NCBI RefSeq assembly: GCF_000145235.1
Contig: NC_014391.1
Span: forward strand, 3,790,001 to 3,854,000
Reading direction: 5' to 3'
Origin: Micromonospora aurantiaca ATCC 27029
GTDB lineage: Bacteria; Actinomycetota; Actinomycetes; Mycobacteriales; Micromonosporaceae
DNA length: 64,000 nucleotides
Made by a program: the position numbers and the translations under genes. Under the pieces are notes generated by a model, which saw nothing but the letters and a program-made list of their open reading frames with translations, was not told the DNA's origin and did not search any database. Positions 41,806 to 50,419 of the stretch are shown here, one piece after another (positions within the stretch are counted from its first letter, which is position 1; each line of letters starts with the position of its first letter).

Positions 41806-42426
41806 ATGCCGGTGACGATCGACGACCGGACGGCGGTGCCGAGCGACGCCCGGATCCGGGCTCTGCACGAACGGCTCGCGCCGTCCCGGGAGGCGTTGCA
41901 CCTCGTCTGGACGCACTGCCGGATCGTGTGCGACATCGCCGGACAACTGCTCGACAGCAGCGGTGCGGACGCGGACGCCGCCCTCGTGCGGGCCGGCAGC
42001 CTGCTCCACGACATCGGGGTCTACCGCCTCTACGACGAGGCCGGGCGGCTCGACGAGCGGAACTACGTACGGCACGGCGTGCTGGGCCACGCGCTGGCAC
42101 GGGAGGCAGGGCTGCCCGAGGTGATCGCCCGGTTCTGCTCCCGTCACACCGGCGTCGGCATCACCCGGGCGGACGTGCGCCGGCAGGGCCTGCCGATCCC
42201 GGCCGCCGACTACACGGCCGTCACCGCCGAGGAACACCTCGTGATGTACGCCGACAAGTTCCACAGCAAGACCACGCCACCGGCGTTCGTCTCCGCCGCC
42301 TCCTACGCGGTCGCCGTGCGGCGCTTCGGCCCGGACAAGGTCGACCGGTTCGCGGCACTCGTCGAGCGGTTCGGCGAGCCGGACCTGCCCACGCTCGCCG
42401 CCAGGTATCGACAGCCGATCGTCTGA
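41806..42426 (+). CDS. HD-domain phosphohydrolase
   Basis: The 206-residue protein has the HD signature as AGSLLHDIGVYRLYD near residue 69, an upstream VWTHCRIVCDIA His, and a later conserved His in FCSRHTGVGI. DKFHSK near residue 150 could be another metal site. GGGAGGG precedes the ATG. The substrate is unknown; it could be a small phosphoester, as in uncharacterised HD families of similar length. Confidence 0.85.
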   Translation: MPVTIDDRTAVPSDARIRALHERLAPSREALHLVWTHCRIVCDIAGQLLDSSGADADAALVRAGSLLHDIGVYRLYDEAGRLDERNYVRHGVLGHALAREAGLPEVIARFCSRHTGVGITRADVRRQGLPIPAADYTAVTAEEHLVMYADKFHSKTTPPAFVSAASYAVAVRRFGPDKVDRFAALVERFGEPDLPTLAARYRQPIV

Positions 42427-42450
42427 GGGGGCGCGGCGCCGCAGCCGTGG

Positions 42451-43446
42451 TCAGTCGCTCATCGGCAGCCGGTAGTCGCGGGTGCCGCCGCCCGCCGTGA
42501 CCACCCGCACCTCGCCGCTGCGCAGCCCGTACGTCACCGACCAGCGGGTGTGCGACTGGCGTACCGCGTTCAGCAGCCGCAGCGCACCGGCCGCGTCCAC
42601 CACCCCGCCGGTACGGTCGAGTTCCTTCGCCAGCACCCCGTACCTGTGGTCCTGGCGCAGTTCCCGGTCCGGCACGCCGACGGCGGGCACGTTCGTCAGC
42701 GCCTGCCACGGGCCCTGCCGCCGGTCCACGGTGAGCTTCCCGTCGACGAACTCCACCACAGCGGACGCGCCCGTCGCGTCGGCCAGCAGGTAGTGCAGCG
42801 GCGGCCCGCCGTCGAAGTCGAGGTTGTAACGCCGGAACACGGCGACCGCATCGTCCACAGTGGCGGCCGAGTCGAGCACCAGGCGCAGGATGCGCACCGA
42901 GCCGACCTTCGGCAGGCCGGGCACCGGCTCGGCGCGGGCCCCGTCGTCGGCGGCCAGCCCGACCGCGAGACCCCGCTCGTTCATGCCGTCGAACGGCAGC
43001 AGCGGCGCGTCCAGCAGCCGCCGGTCCCCGGTCGGGTCGGCGGACACGCCCAGGTAGGAGATGTCGACGAGGGAGATCGAGGCGTACCCGTCCGGCGGGT
43101 CGGTGCGCAGCACCAGCGCGGGATTGGGCTCCCAGTCGAAGTTGCGGGCGAACAGCGGCCGGTCCCGGTCGGCCAGCGCGGCGAACAGCGAGCAGCCGAA
43201 CGGGCTCGGCGGCGTGGACCCGGCCAGCCCGGCGGTCGGGTCGTAGTCGCCGTCGTACGTCATCTCGTACATCGGCAGGTCGTCGATCTTGCGGAGGCTG
43301 GCCAGGGTCCGCTCGACCTGCGCCGGGTCCTGCCGGGACGCGGTCGGTGAGCCGGCCGCGGCCGGTGGGCCGGACCGGCGGCTCTCCCCGCAGGCCGTGG
43401 CGAGCAGGAGCAGCGCGAGCCCGCCGGCGATGAGGGTCCTCCGCAT
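42451..43446 (-). CDS. Choloylglycine/C45-like amidohydrolase lipoprotein
   Basis: The 331-residue protein has a lipobox (LLLATAC) and, after a short linker, an N-terminal-nucleophile-like domain: FGCSLFAAL (probable nucleophilic Cys), ARNFDWEPNPAL and DGMNERGLAVGLA, typical of linear-amide C-N hydrolases. A leaderless-like start (TAGCGT seven bases upstream) is used. It may cleave an amide-linked acyl compound outside the membrane. The nucleophile is internal (residue about 84), so it would need processing or works as an unprocessed hydrolase. Confidence 0.78.
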   Translation of the reverse strand: MRRTLIAGGLALLLLATACGESRRSGPPAAAGSPTASRQDPAQVERTLASLRKIDDLPMYEMTYDGDYDPTAGLAGSTPPSPFGCSLFAALADRDRPLFARNFDWEPNPALVLRTDPPDGYASISLVDISYLGVSADPTGDRRLLDAPLLPFDGMNERGLAVGLAADDGARAEPVPGLPKVGSVRILRLVLDSAATVDDAVAVFRRYNLDFDGGPPLHYLLADATGASAVVEFVDGKLTVDRRQGPWQALTNVPAVGVPDRELRQDHRYGVLAKELDRTGGVVDAAGALRLLNAVRQSHTRWSVTYGLRSGEVRVVTAGGGTRDYRLPMSD

Positions 43447-43494
43447 GACTGCGACGCTAGAAGAGGCGTCCGCCGATGTCCATCCGGGACTCGG

Positions 43495-43968
43495 TCAACT
43501 CCGCACGATCGCGAACATCCAGCAGCCGTACACCACGTTGCGGCTGTGCAGCTGGTCCACCGCCGGGTCGGCGAACAGCTCCGCGATCACCGCCTCCGGG
43601 TCGCCGCCGTCGTGTCGCCGTCCGCCCACGATGCGGCCCCGGCTGTCGTACGCGCGCAGCACCTGCTCCCGTCCGCGCCACTGCGACGGGTACGCCGTCA
43701 CGTCGTCCGGGCCGGCGCAGCCGGCGGCGTGTGCGAACACCGGCCCCACCTCCCGGTACGGGCCCGGCGGCAGCGGCGGGGCGTACCCGAACAACAGCAG
43801 CTCCTCGTCCGGCCGGGCGTCGCGCAGGCAGCAGCGCAGCGGCTCGCCGCCGGTGGCGCGCCGGTGCTCGGGCGGCTGCCCGGTGGCGTCGCGGCCGGTG
43901 CGACGCAGCTCGGCGAGCGTCCCGGCGGGCAGTGGGCGGATCAGAAACGCGGTACGGGTGGTCGTCAC
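43495..43968 (-). CDS. DUF1203 family protein
   Basis: The 157-residue protein matches DUF1203 throughout: FLIRPLPAGTLAELRRTGRDATG, EPLRCCLRDARPDEELLLFGYAPP, GPVFAHAAGC and QLHSRNVVYGCWMFAIVR at the end. The family is widespread and of unknown function. The GTG at 43968 has CAGGCT six bases upstream, a leaderless-like start, while the longer frame runs into the divergent neighbour. Confidence 0.85.
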   Translation of the reverse strand: MTTTRTAFLIRPLPAGTLAELRRTGRDATGQPPEHRRATGGEPLRCCLRDARPDEELLLFGYAPPLPPGPYREVGPVFAHAAGCAGPDDVTAYPSQWRGREQVLRAYDSRGRIVGGRRHDGGDPEAVIAELFADPAVDQLHSRNVVYGCWMFAIVRS

Positions 43969-44090
43969 GGTCCCAGCCTGGCGCGGCCCGGACCGCGGCG
44001 CTGGCGGTGATCGGACCTGGCGTTCGGGTACCGCGAAAATGCGCACCGAGCGGGCACCCGCGGGCCGCATCCGGCGCCGACAATGACCGG

Positions 44091-44966
44091 ATGGACGTCG
44101 ACGACTACCGGACCCACTCCCCGTACAGCGATCCCCGCCACCACGCGGCGCTGCTCGACGCCGTTCCCGCCGACCTGCCCACCGTCGCGGCGACCGCCCG
44201 CAACGTGATCGTCCACTACCGCGCCGGTGGCGTGGAGCTGCCGGACGTCCGCCGGGCCGAGGTGAACCTGCGCTGGCTGGACCGCATCCTCGACACCGAC
44301 CAGTCCCGGTTCCCGCTGCCGCTGACCGCCGAACGCCCGGCCGTCGAGCGGGTCGCCGGCTGCTGCCGGGACCACACGCTGCTCACCGTCGCGGCGCTGC
44401 GCCAGCACGGGATCCCGGCCCGCAGCCGGATCGGGTTCGTGAGCTACTTCTCCCCGGACTGGCACCACGACCACGTGCTCGCGGAGTGGTGGGACGGCGA
44501 ACGCTGGGTCTGGTCCGACCCGGAGCTGGACCCGGCCGTCGAGCGGCCGTTCGACGGCTACGACATCGACCCGGAGGCGGGGCACTTCGACTCGGCGGCC
44601 CGGGTGTGGCTGGCGTACCGGGCGGGCCGGATCGACCCCGGCACCTACGGCGTGGACCCGTCGCTGCCGATCCGGGGCGACTGGCTCGTCCACGACTACG
44701 TGCTGCTGGAGCTGGCCCACCGGCACAAGGACGAGGTGCTGCTCTGGGACGGGTTCGGTGCGATGACCGAGGATCTGACCGGTGCCGACCTCACGCTCGT
44801 CGACGAGGTCGCCGCGCTGCTGGTGGCAGCCGACCGCGGCGACGCCGCCGCCGGGCGGGAGCTGGCCCGGCGGTACGCCTCGGACGCCCGGTTGCGTCCG
44901 GGCCCGACTGTGCACTGCGTCGACCCGGTCTCCGGCATGGCCGCCGACGTGGACCTGCGACGCTGA
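44091..44966 (+). CDS. Transglutaminase-like protein
   Basis: The 291-residue protein has a transglutaminase-like core: GCCRDHTLLTVAALRQHGIPARSRIGF holds the likely nucleophilic Cys, and HHDHVLAEWWDGERWVWSDPELD supplies the His and Asp of the triad. It may therefore cleave or form peptide amide bonds. There is no signal peptide. The start follows the GACAAT hexamer by six bases. It converges on the asparagine-synthase-like gene, with six bases between the stops. Confidence 0.82.
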   Translation: MDVDDYRTHSPYSDPRHHAALLDAVPADLPTVAATARNVIVHYRAGGVELPDVRRAEVNLRWLDRILDTDQSRFPLPLTAERPAVERVAGCCRDHTLLTVAALRQHGIPARSRIGFVSYFSPDWHHDHVLAEWWDGERWVWSDPELDPAVERPFDGYDIDPEAGHFDSAARVWLAYRAGRIDPGTYGVDPSLPIRGDWLVHDYVLLELAHRHKDEVLLWDGFGAMTEDLTGADLTLVDEVAALLVAADRGDAAAGRELARRYASDARLRPGPTVHCVDPVSGMAADVDLRR

Positions 44967-44972
44967 CCGGGC

Positions 44973-46583
44973 TCACCCGGGCAGGGGCGCCTCGTCGCCT
45001 CGGGTGCGGCGCGGGTTGACCAGCCGGCGGACCATCGGGGCGGCGTTCCAGCGGGCCGCGCCGACCAGGTCCCGGGCGTGTTCCAGCACCGTGTAGTCGG
45101 GCCGGGCGATGCCCTCGGCGATGGCCCGGTCGAGGTCGTTGCCGCAGCGGGTGAGCACGCTGTCGAAGTCCCGGCGGACCGGTTCCAGAAGGTCGTAGCC
45201 GAAGGAGCGGTGCAGCCGGGCGAACAGCGGCTTGTAGAGGCGGGCCCGCTCGTGCAGCCCGGACGAGTACGACATCGGGTTCTTCGGCCGCTGCCGGACG
45301 TAGGAGGGCAGCACGTCCGCGAAGGCCCGCCGGACGACCCACTTCTCCTGCCCGTCGCGCAGTTTGACGTCCAGCGGCAGCCGCATGGCCAGCTCGACGA
45401 CGCTGAGGTCGAGGAACGGCACCCGGGCCTCCACGCCGTGCGCCATGCTGGCCCGGTCCACCCGTTGCAGCTCGGTCCGGCACAGGTTGCGGATCTTGTG
45501 GAGGAACAGGCGACGGGACCGCTCCGGGCCGACCCGGTGGTACATCGGGTACCCGCCGAACAGCTCGTCCGAGCCGTCGCCGGTGAGCACCACCCGGACG
45601 CCCAGCTCGCGCAGCCGCCGGAAGATCGGCACCGAGACGACCGCGTTGATGATGTCGCCGTACTCGGTCAGCTCGGAGACCCGGATCGCCTCGCGCACGT
45701 CGGCGAGCCGGATGTCGCGGGGCCGTAGCTCGATCACCTCGTGCGGTACGCCGAGGTCGGCGGCGAGCCGCCGGGCGTACGCGACGTCCGGGCTCTCCGG
45801 CACGCCGATGGTGACCGCCACGCAGTCCGGGTGCAGTTCCCGGGCGTGCAGCAGCGCCAGTGAGCTGTCCAGACCGCCGGAGAGCACCACGCCGACGGTG
45901 AGGTCGGTGTCCAGCCGGGCGCGCATGGCGTCGGTGAGCGCGACGCGGACCAGCAGGGCCGCCTCGTCCGGGTCGTCGATCACCGGCAGGCCGTCGCCGA
46001 GGGTGAGCAGATCGACGTGCGGACCGACCCGGACCGGGCGGCCGGGCTCGACCCAGCCGTGGTGCCCGGGCGCCACCTCGCCGATCGGCGCGCCGTGTCC
46101 GACCAGCGCCTTGACCTCGGAGGCGAGGTGCAGGCAGCCGGGCAGGCGGGACCAGTAGAGCGGCTTGACGCCGAGCGGGTCGCGGGCCAGGTACGTCCGG
46201 CCGGTGTCGCGCTCGACGATCACGAACGCGTACTCGCCGCGCAGCCGGCGGACCGCGTTCTCGCCCCACTGGCGGAACGCGGTGAGCACCACCTCGGTGT
46301 CGCCGGTGGTGCGGAACCGGTGCCCGAGCCGGGTCAGCTCGGCGCGCAGCTCGTGGTGGTTGAAGATCTCGCCGTTGAAGCAGAGCAGGTGCCGCTCGTC
46401 CGGCGACATCCACGGCTGGACGGACCGTTCCCGGTCCACGATCCTCAGCCGCCGTACGCCGGCGAGCAGGCCGTTCTCCTGCCGGGTCTCGGTGACCTCA
46501 CCGCGCGGCGCGAGCGCGACGAGCATCCGCCGGAAGGTGGCCGGATCCGCCTCGGGGCCGATGCTCAGCGCGATGCCGCACAC
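44973..46583 (-). CDS. Asparagine synthase (glutamine-hydrolysing) family amidotransferase
   Basis: The 536-residue protein begins MCGIALSIG, with Cys2 as the glutaminase nucleophile. NGEIFNHHELRAEL and GEYAFVIVERDT complete the amidotransferase half, and VGVVLSGGLDSSLALLHA is the ATP pyrophosphatase loop of the synthetase half. It transfers glutamine nitrogen to an AMP-activated carboxylate: aspartate, or in the LtsA/AsnB branch the peptidoglycan diaminopimelate. The GTG start lies four bases after the stop of the metallopeptidase-like gene, so both are one operon. Confidence 0.9.
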   Translation of the reverse strand: MCGIALSIGPEADPATFRRMLVALAPRGEVTETRQENGLLAGVRRLRIVDRERSVQPWMSPDERHLLCFNGEIFNHHELRAELTRLGHRFRTTGDTEVVLTAFRQWGENAVRRLRGEYAFVIVERDTGRTYLARDPLGVKPLYWSRLPGCLHLASEVKALVGHGAPIGEVAPGHHGWVEPGRPVRVGPHVDLLTLGDGLPVIDDPDEAALLVRVALTDAMRARLDTDLTVGVVLSGGLDSSLALLHARELHPDCVAVTIGVPESPDVAYARRLAADLGVPHEVIELRPRDIRLADVREAIRVSELTEYGDIINAVVSVPIFRRLRELGVRVVLTGDGSDELFGGYPMYHRVGPERSRRLFLHKIRNLCRTELQRVDRASMAHGVEARVPFLDLSVVELAMRLPLDVKLRDGQEKWVVRRAFADVLPSYVRQRPKNPMSYSSGLHERARLYKPLFARLHRSFGYDLLEPVRRDFDSVLTRCGNDLDRAIAEGIARPDYTVLEHARDLVGAARWNAAPMVRRLVNPRRTRGDEAPLPG

Positions 46584-46587
46584 CGGG

Positions 46588-47547
46588 TCACACCCCCATC
46601 TCGGACTCGTACGCCCGCCGGTACCGGCGACGGGCGGCCGGGGCGAGACACACGTGCCAGGCCTGTCCCTCGTCGACCACGTTCACCTCGCCGGCGTCCT
46701 GGCGGGCCAGCAGCAGCCCGGCGAGCGCCGGGCGGGCGCCGAAGCGGTCGTACCACTCCAGTTCGACGTCGGCGGCCCAGCCGAGGCAGTGCCCGCTGGG
46801 CACCATCGCGGCGTACCCGAGGCGGCGCAGCCGGTACTGGTGCTCGGCGCTGCGGGCCAGGCTGGTCACCCAGAGCGGCGGCGTGCCGTCCGGCGCGACG
46901 GCCGTGAACTCCCGGGCCAGGTCGTTGAGGAACGCGATCATCTCGCGGCGGGCCCGGCGGAACAGCAGCCCGGCGGTACGCGGGGTGGCGTCCGGGCGCA
47001 CCCGTCGCCGCACCGCCCGCAGCCCGCGTCCCACCACTGTGGCGGGCTGTTCCTGGTAGCGGAACTCGATCAGGCCGCGGCGGCGCAGCCACTCCAGGTC
47101 GACCAGTTCGGTGCTGGTGCGGACCTGGTCGTCGGTGAGGAACGTCGGGCTGTCCCGCCACCAGAGCACATCGACGCGGGAGAGCAGGTAGATGCGGACC
47201 AGCGCGGTGAGGTCCTGCGCCGAGCTGCGCGCGTTGGGCTGGTAGCGGGCCATCTCCAGCAGCAGCGTCTCCCGGGCGCCGATCAGGCCCTGCGGCGTGG
47301 CGTCGAGGACGGCGGCGATGGCCGGTTCGCGCAGCCGCTGGTCGAGCAGCAACTGGCGGGCGGTGGTGGACGGCGCGTCGGCGAGCGCGCCCACCTCGAC
47401 CAGGAGTTCCGCCACCGCCGCCCGGTACGCGGACAGGTCCGGCTCGGTGCCGGCGCGCCGGCCACCGGCGGGCACCCGCCGGGCGGGAGCGGTGGACGTG
47501 ACGGCGGGACCGGGCTGGCGACCGGGGCTGCGGCTGGGCACTCGCAT
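46588..47547 (-). CDS. Uncharacterised protein with M15-type zinc-peptidase motifs
   Basis: The 319-residue protein has an Arg/Pro-rich N-terminus without a clear signal peptide, a helical domain and, near residue 250, SGHCLGWAADVELEWYD, which fits S-x-H-x-x-G-x-A-x-D, the zinc motif of M15 D,D-carboxypeptidases (LAS family). Downstream, EGQAWHVCL fits their second signature E-x-x-x-W-H. It may therefore bind zinc and act on D-amino-acid peptides. It is coupled to the AsnB-like gene. Translation starts at 47547, after AGAGGGG. Confidence 0.7.
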   Translation of the reverse strand: MRVPSRSPGRQPGPAVTSTAPARRVPAGGRRAGTEPDLSAYRAAVAELLVEVGALADAPSTTARQLLLDQRLREPAIAAVLDATPQGLIGARETLLLEMARYQPNARSSAQDLTALVRIYLLSRVDVLWWRDSPTFLTDDQVRTSTELVDLEWLRRRGLIEFRYQEQPATVVGRGLRAVRRRVRPDATPRTAGLLFRRARREMIAFLNDLAREFTAVAPDGTPPLWVTSLARSAEHQYRLRRLGYAAMVPSGHCLGWAADVELEWYDRFGARPALAGLLLARQDAGEVNVVDEGQAWHVCLAPAARRRYRRAYESEMGV

Positions 47548-47649
47548 GGTCTCCGTCCCCTCTCGGTCAGGACACGGCGTGATTGGGCCTGCACACACCG
47601 TAATGAGCCGAGAGGGCGGCAATCGCCCCATCTCCCCCGATGCGCCCGA

Positions 47650-48444
47650 TCAGGTGGCGGACGGTGGCACCAGCGCCTGCACCTCCTCGTACGTGGGCGG
47701 TGCCGGCAGGCCCGCGTCGCGCCCGGCGCCGATCGCGTCGGTCAGGCGCAGCGCCGTTCCGAGGGCCGCCCGGAACAGCAGTGAGCCGGTGCTGACCCGG
47801 GCCACGCCGAGCCGTCCGAGGGCGGCCAGGTCCGGGCCGCCCGGCCGGTACAGCACGTTGAGCGGCAACCCCGCCTCGGCGGCGAGCACACCGACCAGTT
47901 CGTCGGGCGCGCCCGGCACGAACAGGCAGTCGGCCCCGGCGGCCCGGAACAGCGCCGCCCGCCGCCGCGCCTCGTCCAGCGGCGACGGCACGCCCAGCCA
48001 CCACGCGTCGGTGCGGGCGTTGACGAAGATCTGCGGTACGGCGGCGCGGACCGCCGCGATCACGGCGGCGACGTGCTCCGCCGGGGCCAGGCGCCCGTCC
48101 GGGCGGCCGTCCTCCACGTTCACGCCGACCACGCCGAGCGCGGCCAGCTCGCCGACGAAGCGCGCCACCTCCGCCGGGTCGTCGTGGAAGCCGTCCTCGA
48201 CGTCCACAGTCAGCAGCGCCGGCAGGTTCCGCAGCCGGTACGCCAGCTCCAGCGTCTCGGTGCGGGTGGCGCGGACCGCGTCCGGCCGCCCGGCCGCCGC
48301 CGCCACGCCCAGGCTCGTCGTGCCGATCGCCTGATGTCCCCGGGCGGCGAGCGCCGCGGCGGAGGCGTGGTCCCAGGCGTTCGGCAGGAGCAACGGGTCG
48401 CCGGGCCGGTGCAGCTCCCGGAACGCGCGGTACCGGTCGGTCAT
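47650..48444 (-). CDS. Isocitrate lyase / PEP mutase superfamily protein
   Basis: The 264-residue protein is a PEP mutase-type barrel: LLLPNAWDHASAAALAARGHQAIGTTS, LLTVDVEDGFHDDP (metal Asp), VVGVNVEDG and VNARTDAWWLG. Enzymes of this fold act on C-C or C-P bonds of oxo-acids; the residues do not fix which. The start overlaps the stop of the P450 gene by four bases, so the two are co-translated. Confidence 0.88.
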   Translation of the reverse strand: MTDRYRAFRELHRPGDPLLLPNAWDHASAAALAARGHQAIGTTSLGVAAAAGRPDAVRATRTETLELAYRLRNLPALLTVDVEDGFHDDPAEVARFVGELAALGVVGVNVEDGRPDGRLAPAEHVAAVIAAVRAAVPQIFVNARTDAWWLGVPSPLDEARRRAALFRAAGADCLFVPGAPDELVGVLAAEAGLPLNVLYRPGGPDLAALGRLGVARVSTGSLLFRAALGTALRLTDAIGAGRDAGLPAPPTYEEVQALVPPSAT

Positions 48445-49445
48445 CGCAGGATCACCTCGAGTCGGGTCGTCGGAACGTCAGGAGTCGGGCGGGCGGGACG
48501 GCAGCGGCGGCGCAGCACGCCGACCACGCCAGCGGCCAGGGCGAGCGCGTGCCGCTGCCCGGGGCAGCCGCGGGGACCGGCGCCGAACGTCAGCGCGGCG
48601 TTCGCCCGGCTGGCGCGGAAGCGGTCCGGCTCCGGGAAGGCCGCCGGGTCGCGGTTGGCGGCGTCGAACCGCAGCAGCAGCCGCTCCCCCGCGCGCACCG
48701 GTTGGCCGCCCAGGCTCAGCGGGTCGGCGGCGACCCGGCGGGTGACCCGTACCGGCGGGTCGAGGCGCAGCACCTCGGCGAGCAGCGCGTCGGTCCCGAG
48801 CCCGTCCGGCGCGGCGAGCCCGTGCCGGACGGCGGCCACGATCAGCCCGGCGGTGGCGTCGGCGGCCTGCACCAGCAGCCCGAGCCGGTTCGCTGTCACC
48901 TCGGCCGGAGCGGGCGGCGACATGGCCAGCAGCGCCGCCACCGCCCGGTCCGCCCGCCGCACCGCCGCCGGTTCGGCGCCCGGGTGGTAGGCGGCGGCCA
49001 CCGCCGTCACCTCCGCGACGGCCGCCGCCGGGTCGGCCAGGCCGAGCCGCTCCGCCAGCACCACGAGGGGTACGCGCCGAGCCAGGTCACCGGTCACGTC
49101 CACCCGGTCACCGCCGTTGTCCCCGGTCGCGGCGCGGTCGAGGATCCGCCCGGTGAGCCGTTCCGCGGCCACACGCAGTTCCCGCGGGTCGAGGGGGTCG
49201 AGCGCCGCCACCCCGACGGCTCGCCGCGCGGCATGCCGGTCCGGCGGACTGAACCGGCTCACCGAGGCGCGCAGCCATGCCAGGCCGCCCTCCGGCGCCT
49301 GCTCGGCGGGCGGCACCACGCAGCGGGGATCAGTCAGGACGGAGACGACGTCCGCGTACCGGGTGACCACCCAGCCGCCGTCGTCCGAGGTCGGCGGCCC
49401 GCAGGGCGGTGTGCCCGGAGCAGCCGTGATCGTCGGTGAATCCAT
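48441..49445 (-). CDS. Short cytochrome P450
   Basis: The 334-residue protein has the P450 haem loop FGAGPRGCPGQRHALALA (Cys thiolate), the ExxR helix as EVLR and the I-helix pattern AADATAGLIVAAV, where the usual acid-alcohol pair is D-A-T. It is about 60 residues shorter than a standard 400-residue bacterial P450, mainly at the N-terminus. It probably receives electrons from a ferredoxin encoded elsewhere. The promoter carries a GTTCGG-N6-CCGAAC palindrome. Confidence 0.88.
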   Translation of the reverse strand: MDSPTITAAPGTPPCGPPTSDDGGWVVTRYADVVSVLTDPRCVVPPAEQAPEGGLAWLRASVSRFSPPDRHAARRAVGVAALDPLDPRELRVAAERLTGRILDRAATGDNGGDRVDVTGDLARRVPLVVLAERLGLADPAAAVAEVTAVAAAYHPGAEPAAVRRADRAVAALLAMSPPAPAEVTANRLGLLVQAADATAGLIVAAVRHGLAAPDGLGTDALLAEVLRLDPPVRVTRRVAADPLSLGGQPVRAGERLLLRFDAANRDPAAFPEPDRFRASRANAALTFGAGPRGCPGQRHALALAAGVVGVLRRRCRPARPTPDVPTTRLEVILR

Positions 49446-49468
49446 CGTCCGACCGTAGGGCGCCGACA

Positions 49469-49486
49469 GTTCGGCCCGAACCGAAC
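49469..49486 (-). promoter_or_regulatory. Palindromic operator before the P450 operon
   Basis: GTTCGG-CCCGAA-CCGAAC sits 23 bases before the P450 ATG. TACGGT follows as a -10, six bases before the start codon. The same palindrome with the same spacing lies before the ArsR-like regulator gene. Confidence 0.7.
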
Positions 49487-49550
49487 GATCCGGCCGGGCA
49501 CATCCGGCGGCCCGGCGCGGGCGGGACGGGTGCCGCGGGGCACGGGCGGG

Positions 49551-50294
49551 TCAGGCGCGCGCCGGGCCGGTGTCGCGGGAGGCGGGCGGGGCCAGCAGCG
49601 CCGGGTCGACGGCGAGCGCCTCGGCCAGCGCGTCCCGCCCGGTGGCGGTGAGCCGTACCGCCCGGCCGGTGCCGCGCGCGGTCCAGCCGAGGTCGAGGAA
49701 GCGCCCGCACAACGCCGCCCCGACCGCGCCGGCCAGGTGCGGGCGCCGTTCGGTCCAGTCCAGGCAGTCGCGGACCAGGGGTCGCCGGGTGGCGCGCAGC
49801 GGTTCGACCGGTACACCGAGACGGTCCAGCCAGGTCATGCCGGCCCCGGTCAGCGCGAGGCCGCCGGTGCGGTCGAGGACGCCTCGGTCGAGCAGGGCGT
49901 CGTGCAGCAGCACGCCGAGCCGCCCGGCCAGGTGGTCGTAGCAGGTGCGGGCGTACGCCAGGGCGGCGCCGGCCGACGCGGCGCGCAACGTGCGGGGCGG
50001 GGTCGCCGGTGCGGGCGCCCGCGCGGCCAGGTCCTCGACGATCTGGGCGACGCCCGGGTCGGCGAGGCGGACGTACCGGTGGCGGCCCTGCCGCTGCTCG
50101 ACGAGCAGGCCACCGGCGACCAGCCGGGTGAGGTGGTCACTCGCGGTGGACGCGGCGACCCCGGCGGCGCGGGCCAGTTCCCCGGCGGTCCAGGCGCGGC
50201 CGTCGAGCAGGGCCAGGCAGAAGCCGGCCCGGGTGGGGTCGGCGAGCAGCGCGGCGAACCCGGCGAGTCCGCGGCCGTCGGCACCGGTGGTCAT
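49551..50294 (-). CDS. ArsR-like winged-helix transcriptional regulator
   Basis: The 247-residue protein has an N-terminal winged helix of the ArsR kind: LADPTRAGFCLALLDGRAWTAGELARAAGVAASTASDHLTRLVAGGLL then VEQRQGRHRYVRLAD. No cysteine metal site is seen in the DNA-binding helix. A long C-terminal domain (about 150 residues) is not typical of small ArsR sensors and may bind a ligand. It is probably autoregulated and controls the P450 operon through a shared palindrome. The start is leaderless-like (CAGCAT six bases upstream). Confidence 0.85.
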   Translation of the reverse strand: MTTGADGRGLAGFAALLADPTRAGFCLALLDGRAWTAGELARAAGVAASTASDHLTRLVAGGLLVEQRQGRHRYVRLADPGVAQIVEDLAARAPAPATPPRTLRAASAGAALAYARTCYDHLAGRLGVLLHDALLDRGVLDRTGGLALTGAGMTWLDRLGVPVEPLRATRRPLVRDCLDWTERRPHLAGAVGAALCGRFLDLGWTARGTGRAVRLTATGRDALAEALAVDPALLAPPASRDTGPARA

Positions 50295-50317
50295 CGGCCC
50301 ATGCTGACACGGGCACG

Positions 50318-50335
50318 GTTCGGGCCGCGCCGAAC
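50318..50335 (-). promoter_or_regulatory. Palindromic operator before the ArsR-like regulator gene
   Basis: GTTCGG-GCCGCG-CCGAAC, with the same arms and the same 23-base distance to its ATG (50294) as the site before the P450 gene. It also lies in the divergent promoter of the GH43 gene. Confidence 0.7.
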
Positions 50336-50419
50336 GGTCAGGGGGTTCTTTACAGCACTCTCTCCAACGTTGTAGAAACGGTGGCACCGCACCTCCGTCT
50401 ATCCCCGAGGGCAGGCCCG

